Assembly (NCBI GenBank): GCA_018340375.1
Contig: JAFFJZ010000002.1
Location: 16,882,001-16,946,000 of the forward strand
Direction: 5' to 3'
Length of the DNA: 64,000 bases
DNA from: Gonatopus flavifemur
Taxonomy: Eukaryota; Arthropoda; Insecta; Hymenoptera; Dryinidae
This document shows, piece after piece, positions 1-12,723 of the stretch. Numbering within the stretch: position 1 is the stretch's first letter; the number at the start of each line of letters is the position of its first letter. The notes under the pieces are model-generated. The model was given only the letters and a program-made list of their open reading frames with translations. It ran no database searches and was not told the origin of the DNA. Position numbers and translations under genes: made by a program.

Positions 1-3000
1 ACTTGATACGTAATGTAAGGAGACACATAACGATCGTGCCTTGAGATGATCATTAAAAGCTTCAAATGCCAGTTCTGTATCCAAGAGATATTTAGCGCCA
101 ACTCCGAGTATCAAACGTATATAGTTTATACGCGTCGTTCGAACAACACAGGATATCATATCAAGTACGTAATTAAACGAATTAGCGGAGGAGGTACAAA
201 TTCCGGTTTGTCCCCAAAACTAACGACTTATTTTATATCTCTGGCTTCTAAGAATATTCACCGATGACTGAGACTTTCACTAGTTTCTTTGGGATAAATA
301 TTTTCTAACACATTGACCGAGTTGAATAAATTTCATGGGAATCAGTTTATAAAGTTACCGATGGATTTGATAATTATTTTAAACGAAATTTGCATAAGTA
401 GAGGAAAGAGGATAAAAATTCGACTGATTCGATATTTCAACACGAATCAATTTGAAAGATAAACATAACGTCAATTCGTTTATTTTCAACCACTGTTCTG
501 AATCCAATCATTCTAGATTTTCAAAACAACCGATAGATTCAATGCACAAAGGTGAACTAATAAAAACAAAACACTGATTACAATTTCATCATAATTTCAA
601 TGATTATCATACCAATATTTCTTGTGGTATCAGTATGGTTCAATCTTACAAGAACATAGTAATATTGAACACATTTTTAATGCAATTTATACTACAAAAT
701 TTTGCCCGTATATGTAATTCACAAATTAAGAATAATTCAAATTATTTATGTTAATGAACAAACATTTGCTCTGAAACGGGGCATGAAATGAGAATAAAGT
801 AAAAATTCAGATGTTGATTCAGAATTATTAATTCTCTAAAATTCAAAATCATTCGAGGAGCCAAGTTATCTTAAAACTCAGCCAATACAATTAATGCTCT
901 CTAAAACTGGTTTATTCTCAAACAAACTTTACACGAAAAGGTGATACAATTTGTGAACTCGGCAACCTTTTTTTTATCTTTACGACATCTCGAAACCAAT
1001 GAAACAAGATTGGAATATCTCGTGTATTGAGTACGCGGGAATACCTGAACAGATTGAATATTCGATTTTCGAATCAGGTGAAGTGCCCGGTGCCGCTGGT
1101 TTGGATAATTATTGGATTATTTTCGAGTTTCTCAGTTACATTCGAATGCTTAATTGGCGCATTAAATATCTAAAAATATTTACACGATGAGAAACTTGAC
1201 GTTCAATTCAACAGTGCGCGGTATATCGATTATTTTGAAAAAAAAAAAAAAAACATACTGATTACTGCTTTGAAAGAACGAGTTCCGGGCTTTTGTTTCG
1301 ACTCAAACATTTTCATGATCCATATACAAGCGCGTGAGAAAATAAAAAAAGTATTGTTATGTTAGAAATTCTGAAATATTAAAAAATCTGTGATTTATTA
1401 AGTTACGTCGTACAATAACTGAAAAATCACAGTTTATGATTTTTAATCTCTCAAAGAAAACAGATTTCGCTATTCAAAAAAATTTGTCCTTGTTAAGTGG
1501 GTTGAATGATCTAACGATGATAACGAACCGATTCGTTATAATCATCAGTTCTTTTCGCTAGTATTGCAAAGTTTGATTCGCTAAAACAATTAATTACCGT
1601 TCAATTTAGCAAATTTATTCTCTAGACAAGTTGAATTTATGAATAATCTAACGAAAAATTATAAAATGAATCTCCTCTGATGCATCAAAAATATAACCAT
1701 CTTCTGATTAAAATCGATCTTTTTCAATCATTTTTGAAAAACTTGAAGGAACTTCATTCAACATTCCAGATTCTACACAATTATAATTTTTTCATTTTGA
1801 AATACAGTTAAAATTTTCAGAAAAAAAATCAAGCTCAGGGAAGAAAACTCTTAATATTAAAAATGATTTAAGTTAATTAAAAATACAATATAGACGTTTT
1901 AAAATCCTTCAACGTGTTACAAAATATTGCTGCAGTTTGACCATTACTTTGTCAGCTCTTTGAACACCTTTTCCCCATAACCCGAGTGATCAGGGGCAGG
2001 TGCACTCCGGCAAGGTGGATGTATGAGTCGTTCAAACTGGGCGGTGAATGTCTCATATACATATATATATATCGGTTGCATTCGAGAACCGCCTTCGATC
2101 TATAAACCTTTTTAAGTTTTTAACAAACGACTCCAACAGTTTTTTCTCCTTATTTTTAGGTTACACAATATTTTATATTTTTAGACCCACGCCGAAGTTA
2201 TTATACAAATTGATATGAAGTCATTCAATTCTGGTTGTCAAATGAATAGGATGTTAGAATTTTATTGGTCGAGGTTTGAGTCGCTTGATCGATAACGGTA
2301 TAAAACATTAATTGATAAATACGAAAGCGCGAAGGGAAACAATTGGTCATGAAATTGTACGTGACTATCGTCAAATCTGTCCAAGCACCTTTTAATTATT
2401 GTGTATTACAGGCTGTCGTAAACCGTTTAAGGCGATGCAGAACTCGTGATGCGAATAATCTAATCGATTTATGTATTATGATAGAACATAATCAAAGCTA
2501 GTTAAGATTCGACTACAACTTTAAAATGATTTATGAATTCGATTTTGTGCGTCTGTGATGCTGAAATTTTTTTCATATCAATTATGAAGATTGATAGTTT
2601 TTGAAAAGTTATTCGGCACTATAAACTTTGAAACGAGTGTTCTTTTTTCTCATTTCTAATCGAATTAAAAATCGAATATTCCAGTATATATTGGATAATA
2701 TTGAAATTTGTTTAATCTTGATGGGAAATGACCTATTATTGATGAGTTCGTACGTAGCAAGTATTGGAAGGACGAATAATCCCATACTTAGATCGTGATT
2801 GGATGCATAAATGAATAGAAAAGAATAGTGACATCTGTTAAGCGAGTGAGATTTATGAACTACGCAGTAGGGGAGCTGTACTCAACGTGGTAAAACTTTA
2901 AATATAATTCCCGATATCGTTGCAGTAAAATGTATATTTCAGTGTTCTACAGGGTTCTCTTGATGTATAACACAAATTGTACGATTAACAATGAAGAAAA

Positions 3001-4370
3001 AAAACAAGAAATGTGTCATTCTCGATTCAACAAATAATATCTCACATAAGTCTTATAAATATCTATGAATAGTAAACAATTCCTCATAAAATAGAGATGT
3101 CCTAATACACCGGTGTTATAATAAATCACAATATCCTGTATTTAATGTATATGATCCTTCAAAGAGTAAGAAATCCCACCTGCTCTTCAATCTTTTTCCT
3201 ATCATAAATTATACAAATAATTCAAATTCCACTCTACGGGGAGAGAATGAAATAGTAATGATTCCGATGTGAAATTTTCCAAGGAAAATACCTCGTAACG
3301 AATACGATGTTTCCTAGTGCTAATTAATTTTTCGTGTTATCAACTCAATCAGCGGCATGTTCACATCGCAATGTTTATATTATTTAATTCTCTCCGTGCA
3401 TATTCAGAATCAATTTTTACTCACTTTGATCACGTATAAGATTTTCAACATCAAAATACGTACCTGGAACAAAAAAATTAAACAAAATTATTAAATAAAA
3501 CATTGAAATGCTTTTAGAAATATTTATATTAGAATTTCGCAGTTAAAGAGCGAGTCGAATCACCTAACGAAGCGTGGATCTCCAAGCAAACGAGACTTCA
3601 TACTCATTGAAACGATTATAAACATCAATTCGCGGTATGCCTTGATATTGAGACTAGCGAATCGAGTCTCAACAACCTGTCCTTGCGAGTATATGCATTA
3701 CACGTACAACACAAGCACAGCGATATTTCCCCCGGAAGAAAACACAAGAGAACAGTTAATAAACATGAAAGAGATAACGGAAAATAGAGCGACCGAGGGT
3801 GTCGATTTGGCCCGTTATTTGAACAGGGCACATACTTGGTGCGAATCGAAAGGAACTTGTCAAGGACGTCAGGACATCATCAGCAACCGCAGAAACATGG
3901 TTTTGCCGTAACATATAGAATACAGACTTCACTTTCCTTTCTCCCATCCTTCTTTGCGCGAAGAATGAGAAGAAGGATGTAGCTGTTGCGTAGTCTGGAA
4001 AAAAAAGTAACGTTGTCTAGGTCGTGGCGAAGATTGGAAACGTAGAGAGCCATTAGATAAACCCGAGTGGTAACTCAAATAATTTATGGGGGCGTGTGAA
4101 ATCGATATAAATAGAAAATCGTGGGAGCATTAATGCTATACACCCACCTTGCGGATATTTAAATACGAATCGATGCGTGTCTTCGGTATGCTTTACTTTT
4201 CCTTTTCAATCCCAAAATATCGCGTGTGGGAAGTTTGTAATGTTAAGTATTTTCAGATGTATTTAATGAGCCGTGAAGATGTACAAATCGTGGGGAGAAA
4301 ACATGTCAATCGCCTGTTATTGGTAATCAAACAGAATTTTAGGGTCTGTTTATATACTCTAATGGATATT
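1..4370. other. Gene-poor AT-rich DNA
   Basis: I see no supportable gene here. Open frames are short, lack recognisable domains and are not joined by convincing splice sites. The region has homopolymer A/T runs, a short TA-rich stretch near 2055-2075, and a slightly GC-richer patch at about 1960-2050 and again at 3620-3960. The string ACCCGAGTG occurs near 1980 and 4065; similar strings mark the ends of repeats further on. Confidence 0.5.
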
Positions 4371-4413
4371 ACACGGAAAAAATTAGTGATCCAAATTTCC
4401 GTTACCTAGTATT

Positions 4414-4705
4414 AGTCACTTTGGGACGGAGCACAAATTCGAGAAGAATTCGTACACTGGAATTGATTAATCAATCGATAACAATCGACAGAGTCAACGA
4501 ATTATCAAAATTCAGTGTACGAATTCTTCTCGAATTTGTGATGAAGCCGTTTTTATACCAGAAACCGATTAAGCAGCGTTCCATTAAATGTTTCAGATGC
4601 TTGTATTCTTAATAAAAATTTTATATAAAAAGTTAGAACAATCGGCTGCTAGCTCTACGGTTGCCCATTTCAGCTGCATGAATTTGTGCTCCGTTCAAAA
4701 GTGAT
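4414..4705. mobile_element. Foldback MITE (family B), interrupted
   Basis: The left arm begins AGTCACTTTGGGACGGAGCA and continues to CGTACACTG (4414-4458). The right arm is its near-complement, starting at 4513 with CAGTGTACGAATTC and ending GTTCAAAAGTGAT at 4705. The right arm is split by a family A insertion at 4541-4679. Removing that insertion and one copy of its duplication restores a continuous arm, which shows the order of insertion. Confidence 0.7.
4541..4679. mobile_element. Family A MITE copy 1 (9-bp TSD)
   Basis: It starts ATGAAGCCG and ends CAGCTGCAT, and is flanked on both sides by the perfect 9-bp duplication GAATTTGTG (4532-4540 and 4680-4688). The interior has the family signature CAATCGGCTGCTAG near its right end. 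It is 139 bp long and non-coding, and sits in the right arm of family B. Confidence 0.85.
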
Positions 4706-4707
4706 AT

Positions 4708-5153
4708 ACCCGAGTAGAAATTCATATAGGGTGTTCGATCGGGACCAGATCTGGAAAGCCTTATCTCAAATCAGGCCCTGATATGGAATGTAACGCACCG
4801 TTGTATCAGAGCCCGATGTAACGAACTATGATAAGGCATGCTAAATCACAAACCTAGCAGGGCCAGATTTGGTTAACCCTGATTAGGCGTACCAAACCAT
4901 GGCCTCACCAGATGAAGCTGAAACTAGCGGCCAAAAGCTGGCAGCCAATTGTTTTAACTGTTGATAGAATCATCTTATCAAGTATTTCAATTGATTCCTG
5001 ATCAGTAAAATATTCGAATCAAGTTTAAACAAAAGTTATAGTTTCAGCTCCATCCTCACCAGGACCACATCAGGTGTGCCAAAATAAAGTGAGCTTCCCG
5101 ATCGGGCCCATAATGAACATGAGGGTGAGCCATACAATTTTTCTGCTCGGGAT
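4708..5153. mobile_element. Inverted-repeat element (CCCGAG ends), interrupted
   Basis: Left end ACCCGAGTAGAAATT and right end, reversed, TCCCGAGCAGAAAAATT. Further in, GATCGGGACC on the left pairs with a reversed CCCGATCGGG segment on the right. Family A copy 2 is inserted in it at 4912-5053. No coding capacity. Confidence 0.55.
4912..5053. mobile_element. Family A MITE copy 2 (9-bp TSD)
   Basis: Left end ATGAAGCTGAAACTAGC and right end GTTTCAGCTCCAT form terminal inverted repeats. The flanks are a perfect 9-bp duplication, CCTCACCAG, at 4903-4911 and 5054-5062. Length is 142 bp. Confidence 0.88.
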
Positions 5154-5193
5154 GCTAGTCAACAAAAATTTGGATCACTCATTTTTTCCGTGT

Positions 5194-6470
5194 GACTCAG
5201 AATCAATTATTCCATTTTATTAAGTTTCAGAAGCGAGACCGTCTTAATCGAGTGGAATTTTACTCCGTTGAATGAGAAATTCACTATTCAATCAGAGGGG
5301 ATAACCTTCTCTTGGTTACACGCAAGAAAGAGAATCATTCGTTCATTTTGCAGCTGTGGCAGCTATAAATTTAGCTGTCACATCAAAATATTGGTGGTAA
5401 ATTTTGTCCCTGTCCAAATATTAATCACTAAAATTTTGTTTTTATTACAGCTTGAAGTTTTATGAACAAACCATTCTAAACATGGATAAAAAATTATTCT
5501 ATCTTTATAACAATCATTACTCCCTGTTTTCATGGCTATAGTTAGACAAATTTTCCAGGTAATAAAATTTTAATAGGTAATATTTAGATAACAGCTAAAA
5601 CAATCTCCTGCATCTAATTTGTGTTGTTTTTCACTTCCAAATCATACAATATAATTCTACATCTTGAACTTTTCCATTGTATTCTTGCATTGAAATGTAT
5701 ATCGCTTGAATAATAAGATGCTCTCCGTAGCGGAATAATCGGTTCGAGGAATTAGAAGAATAGGTTTCCTGTATTCACGAAACTATTCAATAATATGAAT
5801 GGGAAGTAATCAACTGCTGGATATCAATGAAATGAATTTTGTCCAATGAAATGAAGTGAGAAAAACACTTTTTTTGAATGACATAATCTAATATCGTCAC
5901 TTTCGTTCTTTGAAAGAATACGACAGAGATAAAGAAACTTCACTCATTTCGATATAACAACACATTTATCACACTGTGTCATGGTAATTTTTTGTCCTGA
6001 AATACATTTTATTAATACGTATCGTTATAGTTTCAAGTATAAACCAATTTATTTTCAAATCACCATCATTACAAAATTTGTATACACAAAATAACGGGGA
6101 ATCGATACTTGCGTCACTTGAGGCAATATTCAGAATCTTCAAAATCATGAAGATGATTCATAACCGTGTAAAATTCATCAATACATCTTCCACTCTGTAG
6201 AACTTGCAACTATAAATGACAAACTCAGCGGAATGAATGTTCACACCCAGAGAAATGGTTTACTTGAATATGAACCTACTAGACATTTCATTGCATTAAA
6301 TAAAATTTTACTTGATTCAAGTAAATTTTATTCAAAACGAAGAAAAATTTTTCATTTGTTGCAACTAAAACTCCATTAGGTTCATATTTGAATAGAACAC
6401 GTAGTTGATTCAAACAAAATTTAGTAGAATCAAATAAATCGTGGTATACGATTTTTCTGAATCGTTTATC
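5194..6470. other. AT-rich intergenic DNA, no gene seen
   Basis: No supportable coding region. The clear structure is a near-perfect palindrome without loop at 6299-6332 (AATAAAATTTTACTTGA followed by its complement). A weaker inverted match of GAATATGAACCTA lies around 6267 and 6385. Together they suggest a decayed hairpin transposon. Confidence 0.45.
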
Positions 6471-6644
6471 ACGAAGCTGACAGTAGCAGCCAATGGATGT
6501 AACTTTCGATATAATTGTTTCATTAACTACCCAAGTAGCCAGACTTTGTGGTTGAAACTTCGTGGCCACTCCATCAATTATTGATGAGAAAGATATTTAA
6601 ACTCAGTTCAATCAAAAGTTACAACAATCGGCTGCTAGTTTCAG
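6471..6644. mobile_element. Family A MITE copy, end-eroded
   Basis: Left end ACGAAGCTGACAGTAGCAGCC; right end CAATCGGCTGCTAGTTTCAG, missing the last six bases of the family terminus. GTTTATC flanks both sides, a possible decayed 9-bp duplication (7 matching positions). Confidence 0.65.
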
Positions 6645-8520
6645 GGTTTATCCGTTTATCGAACAAACTGATTGATGTATTTGAGGAATTCTATTTCACA
6701 TCAGAATATAATCAAACATTTGGAGCTTTTCAGGAATATATTTTGACAGACGAAAATTGTTTTTCATTGTACTATGGAACGACAAAATAATCCGCACCAA
6801 CGAAGACGTAATGTTTTGGAAATCAAGCCGGTCTTTTATAACCTTAAAAAACATCATTAATGCATTTGGTTGCATGAGTTACATTGTAAAAAATGTGCGG
6901 AGTTTTCCTTGACATTGTTGGTGGATTTTGTCCCCTCATCGCGGAGGAATTGTTTTTCCATCAAAAATGAGGGACTTTTTCCACCACTTTGAGGAATTCT
7001 TTTGTTTTTTGGGTGTTACATCCTTTACAAACGGAGAGAAAGTTCACCAAATTATGGTGAAAAATTCCACATGTATGGATGAACTTTGCTGCCACCATTT
7101 TTTGGGAGAAAATTCCAAAATCATTTTTTACAGAGCACAATATTATTATTTGAATAGTTCTTAAGCTATTGTCTACTCCATTTGTCGACTGAATTTTTAC
7201 TACCAAATTTTAGTTTAGTAAATCATTATTCGATCTACTTCTTTGTAATTTATAAAAACTTGATTGTTCCGCAATAAATAGTCGAACTAACCCAATTCTT
7301 GTTACCAAATATATCACTGTCGGTGAATATAAAAGATCGCACATTCATAGAAATCATGGGATCGTAAAAGTGTGTTATAACTTCGCAACGTATTTGGAAA
7401 ATAACAATAAACAACGGATAAAGCTCTGAAAAAAAAAACACCACCACTTCCACGTTTTTCATACCTAGATATAGACTCTGTAGATTTCCTACACCAGTCT
7501 AAACAGTAATAAATTATGCAAAATAAATTGTGCGTCGTGGTTTTGAGTTGAAGAATGCAAGTGAAGGTGGATTAGAGAAAGAAAGAAAGAAGAGAAATTC
7601 TTGGTAAAAGGAAGGGACCGTTGGTTGGTTGGTTAGTTGGGCGGCGTTTCGCGAATGGACCAAAGAAAACGCGCCGCACTCTCATCGATAGTCAACTCTT
7701 TCTTTTTCTTTTTTTCCCCCATCTCTCTTTCTCTTCTCTTTATATTCTGTTAGGCGACCTGTTGCCAAGGGAAGACTTGAAAGTAAACAACATTACGTCA
7801 TCAACCGGGGAGAGACTCTGGTGACTAGGTCTTCGATTCACCATCCCAGTCTTAGAAGAGACAACCACCTCTCTCCTGTTAACTACTCCTACTGTCTCTG
7901 GGTTGTTTTATTTTTCCTTGAATTTCCTTTCTTTTGTTCTCATTTTCATTGCCGAATCTCTCGTGCATCGAGAACGTACACCCAACTAGACGTAAACATG
8001 ATGACATTGCCAAACTGGATGGGATAGCAATTCACTTTTCAATGGGGGGGAAAAATTTGTTTGTGGAACGAAAATTCTACTCAGATTGTTTAAAAAACGT
8101 ATCTTCATTGGTATCACATTCAAAATCTTCGTAGAGTGTGTTTTCATCATTAAAATTGTATAATAACAGATCAAACCAGCTACACCTACGCTGAAGACGA
8201 AAAATGTATTTGTTGTCTCTCCAATGAATATCCATTCAAACTAAATTGAGGGGAATTACTCTTTCATCTCAAATGAGTATTTCATCAAAACGAGGAGGTA
8301 ATCATTCAAGAGAGGATGAATGGAACATTTATTTGTCACAAATAAATTGTATCTTTAATTTTACAAGTCAAAGTGTCTAGTAGTGGTATAAAAAATCATC
8401 GTAATATATCAAATTCAACATTTTTCAACTTTATAATAATAATAATAATGAATTGTTTTATCATAATTTTTTGAATCGTTCATCGAACTGATAGAACGGG
8501 ATGAGAATTTTCAAACAAAC
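6645..8520. other. Intergenic DNA with GA/CT-rich island
   Basis: No gene is supportable. From about 7560 to 7880 the sequence changes character. It has a GAAA-repeat purine tract, a GGTTGGTTGG run, a GC-richer patch with GGGCGGCG, then a long pyrimidine tract of CT and TTTC blocks. This looks like a regulatory or untranslated region, but nothing in it fixes a promoter. Confidence 0.35.
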
Positions 8521-9075
8521 AAATGACGAAATTGACTGAGGAGGGATGGAAGGTGGTAAGAAAAAGCTGTCCAACAGGGAACTACAATCCGAGTAAAATA
8601 CTGGTTGTTTAGTGATGGTTTCCTTCTCCGGCGGGCCAAATAAAAAGGAAGCAGGCAAGAAGGCGCGCGGGCGCGCACTCGACATTGCTTTCGGCTGTGT
8701 TGGGCTGCGAATAATAATCATGGCAATGGTCGCCTGCCTCGCAATACTAGCCAGCCTTGTCCTCTCACCCTGTCTCTTTTTCTCCGAGATCTCTCTTGCT
8801 TCTTCCTCTGATCGCTGTGTGGCGGTGGCTGGCTGCATAGCAACAAGGACCGTTCTCTTATTCTTTCCCATGGCATGGATCGAGTCCATGCCCATATCCC
8901 ATACCATGGCACCACAACAACATACCATCCCATAGCGAGACCAGACATCACAGAGCTTCGAGCAGGCAAACGCCGAGGCACCGCAGACCGGGCTTTGAGG
9001 AACGAAAGGAACGTGCACGGTAGGCGAAGAAAGAGGCAAATAAATGAGCGAACGACCGAACGGACGGAATAGAGA
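8521..9075. promoter_or_regulatory. GC-rich island, possible regulatory element
   Basis: This block is visibly GC-richer than its surroundings and includes GGCGCGCGGGCGCGC near 8660. It carries several GCCAT/ATGGC cores (around 8720, 8872, 8905) and AGAGAG/CTCTCT blocks, the core words of insect PHO and GAGA-factor sites. Overlapping open frames on both strands look like a by-product of the GC content and have low-complexity translations with no domain. An untranslated first exon of a gene outside the window is equally possible. Confidence 0.3.
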
Positions 9076-11677
9076 TCAGCGATAAAAAATGTCAATACAC
9101 TATTTTTATGGGGGATTTTAATTTATGTATTGTTATGATTGCGAATTATAGATACAAAAAAAAGGGTTTGTCTAAATCCGGTAAGAAAACATCATGATAT
9201 AGAGACGGATAACATTTTTTTTCTTCTATATTCGAATAGTTCCTTGCTGCTGGATTCAAACTATTCTTTTCTAATACAACCGCCACATTTTTAGGAATAA
9301 AATATTCTTCATCAAATGTTCTTTGTATAAAATATTCGATGGAAACTTGGAAGAAAGGTAATATTGATGTGGAAAAGAATTCATTTTATTTTCGATTAGT
9401 GCGTTTTTGGTGAGTTTTATTATAACATTCGTAAAAAATATTCGATATTTAACAATAAAAGCTTCAAAAAGTACGGAGAAATATGAATACATAGAGTCTT
9501 TCCAATAATTTTTTTCACAACTCTTTAGATGTTCTGTACAGAAAAATATCCCACTAAGTAACAAAGAAAAAATATTTTTGGAAACAACTGTCGATTATGT
9601 AAACTGTTGTTGAAAGCACCCGCTCAAACTTCACTGTTGTTGGATATCAAAAAGGGTCGATTTTTTCCTTATAGAAAAAACACCTAGGTTTTATAGATTT
9701 TTATAAAATATCGATAACAATCTATAAAAACTAGATATTTTTTGTATAAAAGAGGGTCGATCCTTCTTGGAATCACTACTTCACAGTGAAAAAATCAAGA
9801 CAAAGGAAAGAATATTGACTACCCAGGTTGATGTTCGATATATCACATGAATACATTCTCTTTCATTGAGGAGAAAAACGCGCCAAAAGTGGATGAACGT
9901 GCAGCGGGGTTTTTCCCCCCAAGTCAGAGGAATCGTATACACGGAAAGTACACTGTAAATTTTTTTGTCAAATTTACCACTTTCAAAGTGGTAACGAATA
10001 TTACCTACTTTCAAAGTGATGTTTTTCCATTAATATGAATGTGAATTCACGACTATGAGTGTAAAATTCATACGGAAACAAATGTGAATTCCTTTCATTC
10101 GGTTTGGCGATTTTATCAAAAACCTGTAATTTTACAACCGTCTGTGAATACGTCACTTACAATGTAGGCAACTTTATTATTTTATAATAGGTTTACACTT
10201 ATTCATCATAAGTTTACAAATGTACTGTAATATACCAATATTCAGAGTAGTGTATTTACAAAATTTTTGTGAAAATCCAACTTGGTCTTTGTATTTTGCC
10301 TACATTCAGAATGATCATATTACAAATTTGTTCAAATTAGATTTACAATTAGGAACGGGAAATCTCGTTTTCGATTTTTCACAGTATAAATATCATTTAC
10401 TAAACTATTACACTTTTTATTCGTAGAAGGTTCAAGGTACAAATATGAAAATAACACTCCATAAATTTTGAATTGATTGTAGATTTAACACGTTCAACAA
10501 TCCTTTGAATATCCATAAGTTGATTTCACGTTCCACGAAAGTTTGTCAGGTATTTTTTCTATTCCTTTGGAGATATTATTCGTACATTTGCATATTAATC
10601 TTTTCATTGGTCATGCTAATAAAAATCATTTCTATTCAAAAATTTAAATCCCAAGGAATTGGCAGGGATTGAAAAGTTTTTACGAATAAAAATATATTTC
10701 ACGGCTTGAAAGATGTTGATTGTTTGAACCCAATGTGATCAACGTATCTTCCATTCTGTTGGATACGTGACCATTCATAAGAGAGTCCTTCGTATTTCAG
10801 TGGCGTTGATGTTATACAGTTCTGATTCGAAGCATCTCTCAAATTTGATACAGAACGATAAACGTACGGTATATCAGAAAGTAGATTGTTTTTTTAACGG
10901 TTGTGTGTGTGCTTTATTATAAGAATATATTCTAATACCCAACAATAAGGACACTCAAGCATCAGGAGGAGCGGGTAAAATTTTGCGCCAACTTTTTTCA
11001 TACATTACTTCTCTCTAAAATTTTCTAGAGTGAGATTTCACTCTTTAGGCAGCCAGAAGTTTTCGAAATTTCGAGTGAAATTCCCACTCTTTTGGAATGG
11101 TAGTCTAAGGTTTGAGGTTAGAAACTCACAGCCACTCCAATTTTGGAGTGAATTTTCCACTCTAAAAGAGTGAGAATCCCACTCGAAGCGGACTGGCTCA
11201 CGTCTGAGACTTGGCGAAGTGAAACGCTTGATTTTTCACTCTTCCAGATTTAGAGAGTGGATGAAATTGAATTTAAAATCGATAGTCATCAAGTACATCC
11301 CTAAGACTGGACTCTGAATATCAATTTAGGTTTCTTCATAGTTTGCAAGTATTACAAAACAAAAGGACAAAAAAGTTTTGACAGTTGGAGGTTATTACTT
11401 TTAAAATCCTCTTATACTCGCCAGAAAATCGTAAAACGACTGGAACTTAACTTCAGAGTCTAATCCTGGTCGTGGATTTTATTATTCTCCATTGCAAATT
11501 TCAGTTGAACGTATAATTTATGAAAAAATTTGGCTTGCTTTTGTTGGTACTTGAGTGCCCTTAAACTGTGGATTAAAAACTTCGAAAATAATCCGAAAGG
11601 GTTTTTCAAATTTTATAAAGACTTGTTATAATCAAAAAATAAATTCGAAAAACTCAGATAGGAGTTGCCATTGAACG
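9076..11677. other. AT-rich DNA with repeat remnants
   Basis: No gene seen. At 9970-10020 TTACCACTTTCAAAGTGGTAA forms a perfect palindrome, and CACTTTGAAAGTAGG recurs just after, near a TACACGGAAAG string that resembles MITE ends elsewhere. At about 10985-11260 there is a dense array of CACTC/GAGTG words, listed separately. Confidence 0.4.
10990..11265. repeat. CACTC/GAGTG-rich inverted repeat block
   Basis: About eleven CACTC or GAGTG words occur in both orientations in roughly 270 bp, e.g. CTAGAGTGAGATTTCACTCT and CTCCAATTTTGGAGTG, so many short hairpins can form. A diverged relative in opposite orientation lies at about 50670-50800 (it shares an AGTCTAGGGTTTAAGGTTA-like core). This suggests a dispersed element rather than a unique site. 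Confidence 0.5.
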
Positions 11678-11840
11678 ATGAAACTGAAACTGGCAGCCGA
11701 TTGTTATAACTTTCAACACAAAATTTTTATCAAAGATTTAAGCATCTGAAAAAGGTAGTAGAATACTGGTGAATCGATTTTTGATATAAATAGAGCTTCA
11801 ATCAAAAGTTACAACAATCGGCTGCTAGTTTCAGCTTCAT
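11678..11840. mobile_element. Family A MITE copy 3 (9-bp TSD, 8/9)
   Basis: Left end ATGAAACTGAAACTGGCAGCC and right end GGCTGCTAGTTTCAGCTTCAT are good inverted repeats over more than 30 bp, including the CGATTGTTATAACTTT inner part. Flanks CATTGAACG (11669-11677) and CATTGAATG (11841-11849) match at 8 of 9 bases. This is one of the best-preserved copies, 163 bp. Confidence 0.88.
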
Positions 11841-12044
11841 CATTGAATGTGAATGTAATGGATCCAATATTGATTTTAGTTAACCATATATCAATTAACA
11901 ACAGTATTTAGTCGCCGGAATTGATTTGGAGTGAGAGTAAGTAATCATTTTTGTGCAGTCAAGCGTTACAGAACTTGTGAATCCCTGAAACATTTCTACT
12001 GCGCTGCAAAAGAGAGAGAAAGGAAGTTAAGTTGGCACTGAAGA

Positions 12045-12137
12045 CCAATGTAGTCAATTTAATGATAGTTCAGCATGGAACCAATGTTGATTCAGCGCTG
12101 GGACGATATCACAGCTGCCTGAAGTTGACTACATTGG
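12045..12137. repeat. Hairpin, 13-bp perfect arms
   Basis: CCAATGTAGTCAA at 12045-12057 is exactly complementary to TTGACTACATTGG at 12125-12137, with a 67-bp spacer. A third CCAATGTAGT string lies near 12286. Probably a decayed foldback repeat. Confidence 0.5.
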
Positions 12138-12723
12138 CTACTGATGCCGGTTTAGGCTGTTTCCCAGTTGGATGAGCATCTTGTCCAAATCTAGGGAATC
12201 TTACTGAATGTTGGATATTGCAATCAAATATCTGAGCCCTTACTGGACAAAGCCACTTTGTTGAGGATAACAGCTAAACTTCTGCCAATGTAGTAAAAGA
12301 TGTCGCTGCAGCGGTCAATGTTCAGCTACACTGTTAAAAATCTGGAATTATCCAATACCTTGAGATTGAAAAATTTTTGTTCATAATACATTTTTAATAT
12401 CCATGTACAGAAAAATTCATTTCATACCAGAATTTCCCCTATTTTACAGAAAGTTTCATATTTCCCACTTCAAATATCTAGTATGAATACAGCAGCAATA
12501 GGTATTCCGATGTGTGGAATGAAATTTATCCACTTTCAACTTAATTTTGGCGCATAAATGTACACTGAAAGAATTTTATTTCCAAAATTACCGTGAAATT
12601 CCAATGATCGAGGAACAAGTAGGAATTTTTCAAAATATTACAGTATATTCTGTAAAACTGGTGGAAAATATCTTCCTCAACTGTTTGAGAATGTACTCTT
12701 TCTTACACACGGAGAAAACTGGT

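Larger units (their letters stand above)
4371..5193. mobile_element. Outer TIR element containing nested MITEs
   Basis: The ends are 28-bp inverted repeats with one mismatch: ACACGGAAAAAAT...AGTGATCCAAATTT at 4371-4398 and its reverse complement at 5166-5193. Inside lie two further inverted-repeat elements side by side (4414-4705 and 4708-5153), each with a 9-bp-TSD element inserted in it. No transposase reading frame is present, so it is non-autonomous. No clean target duplication is visible for the outer ends, so the superfamily is uncertain; a CACGG terminus is shared with a TA-flanked element at 32115. Confidence 0.7.

Noticed and set aside
3625..3947. Overlapping frames on both strands near 3.6-3.9 kb
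   Set aside because: Mutually overlapping, domain-free, with no supporting splice or promoter context.
8461..9095. Overlapping open frames of 100-190 codons on both strands in the GC-rich island
   Set aside because: All frames are open because stops are rare in GC-rich DNA. Translations are low-complexity, start sites are poor and no domain is visible.
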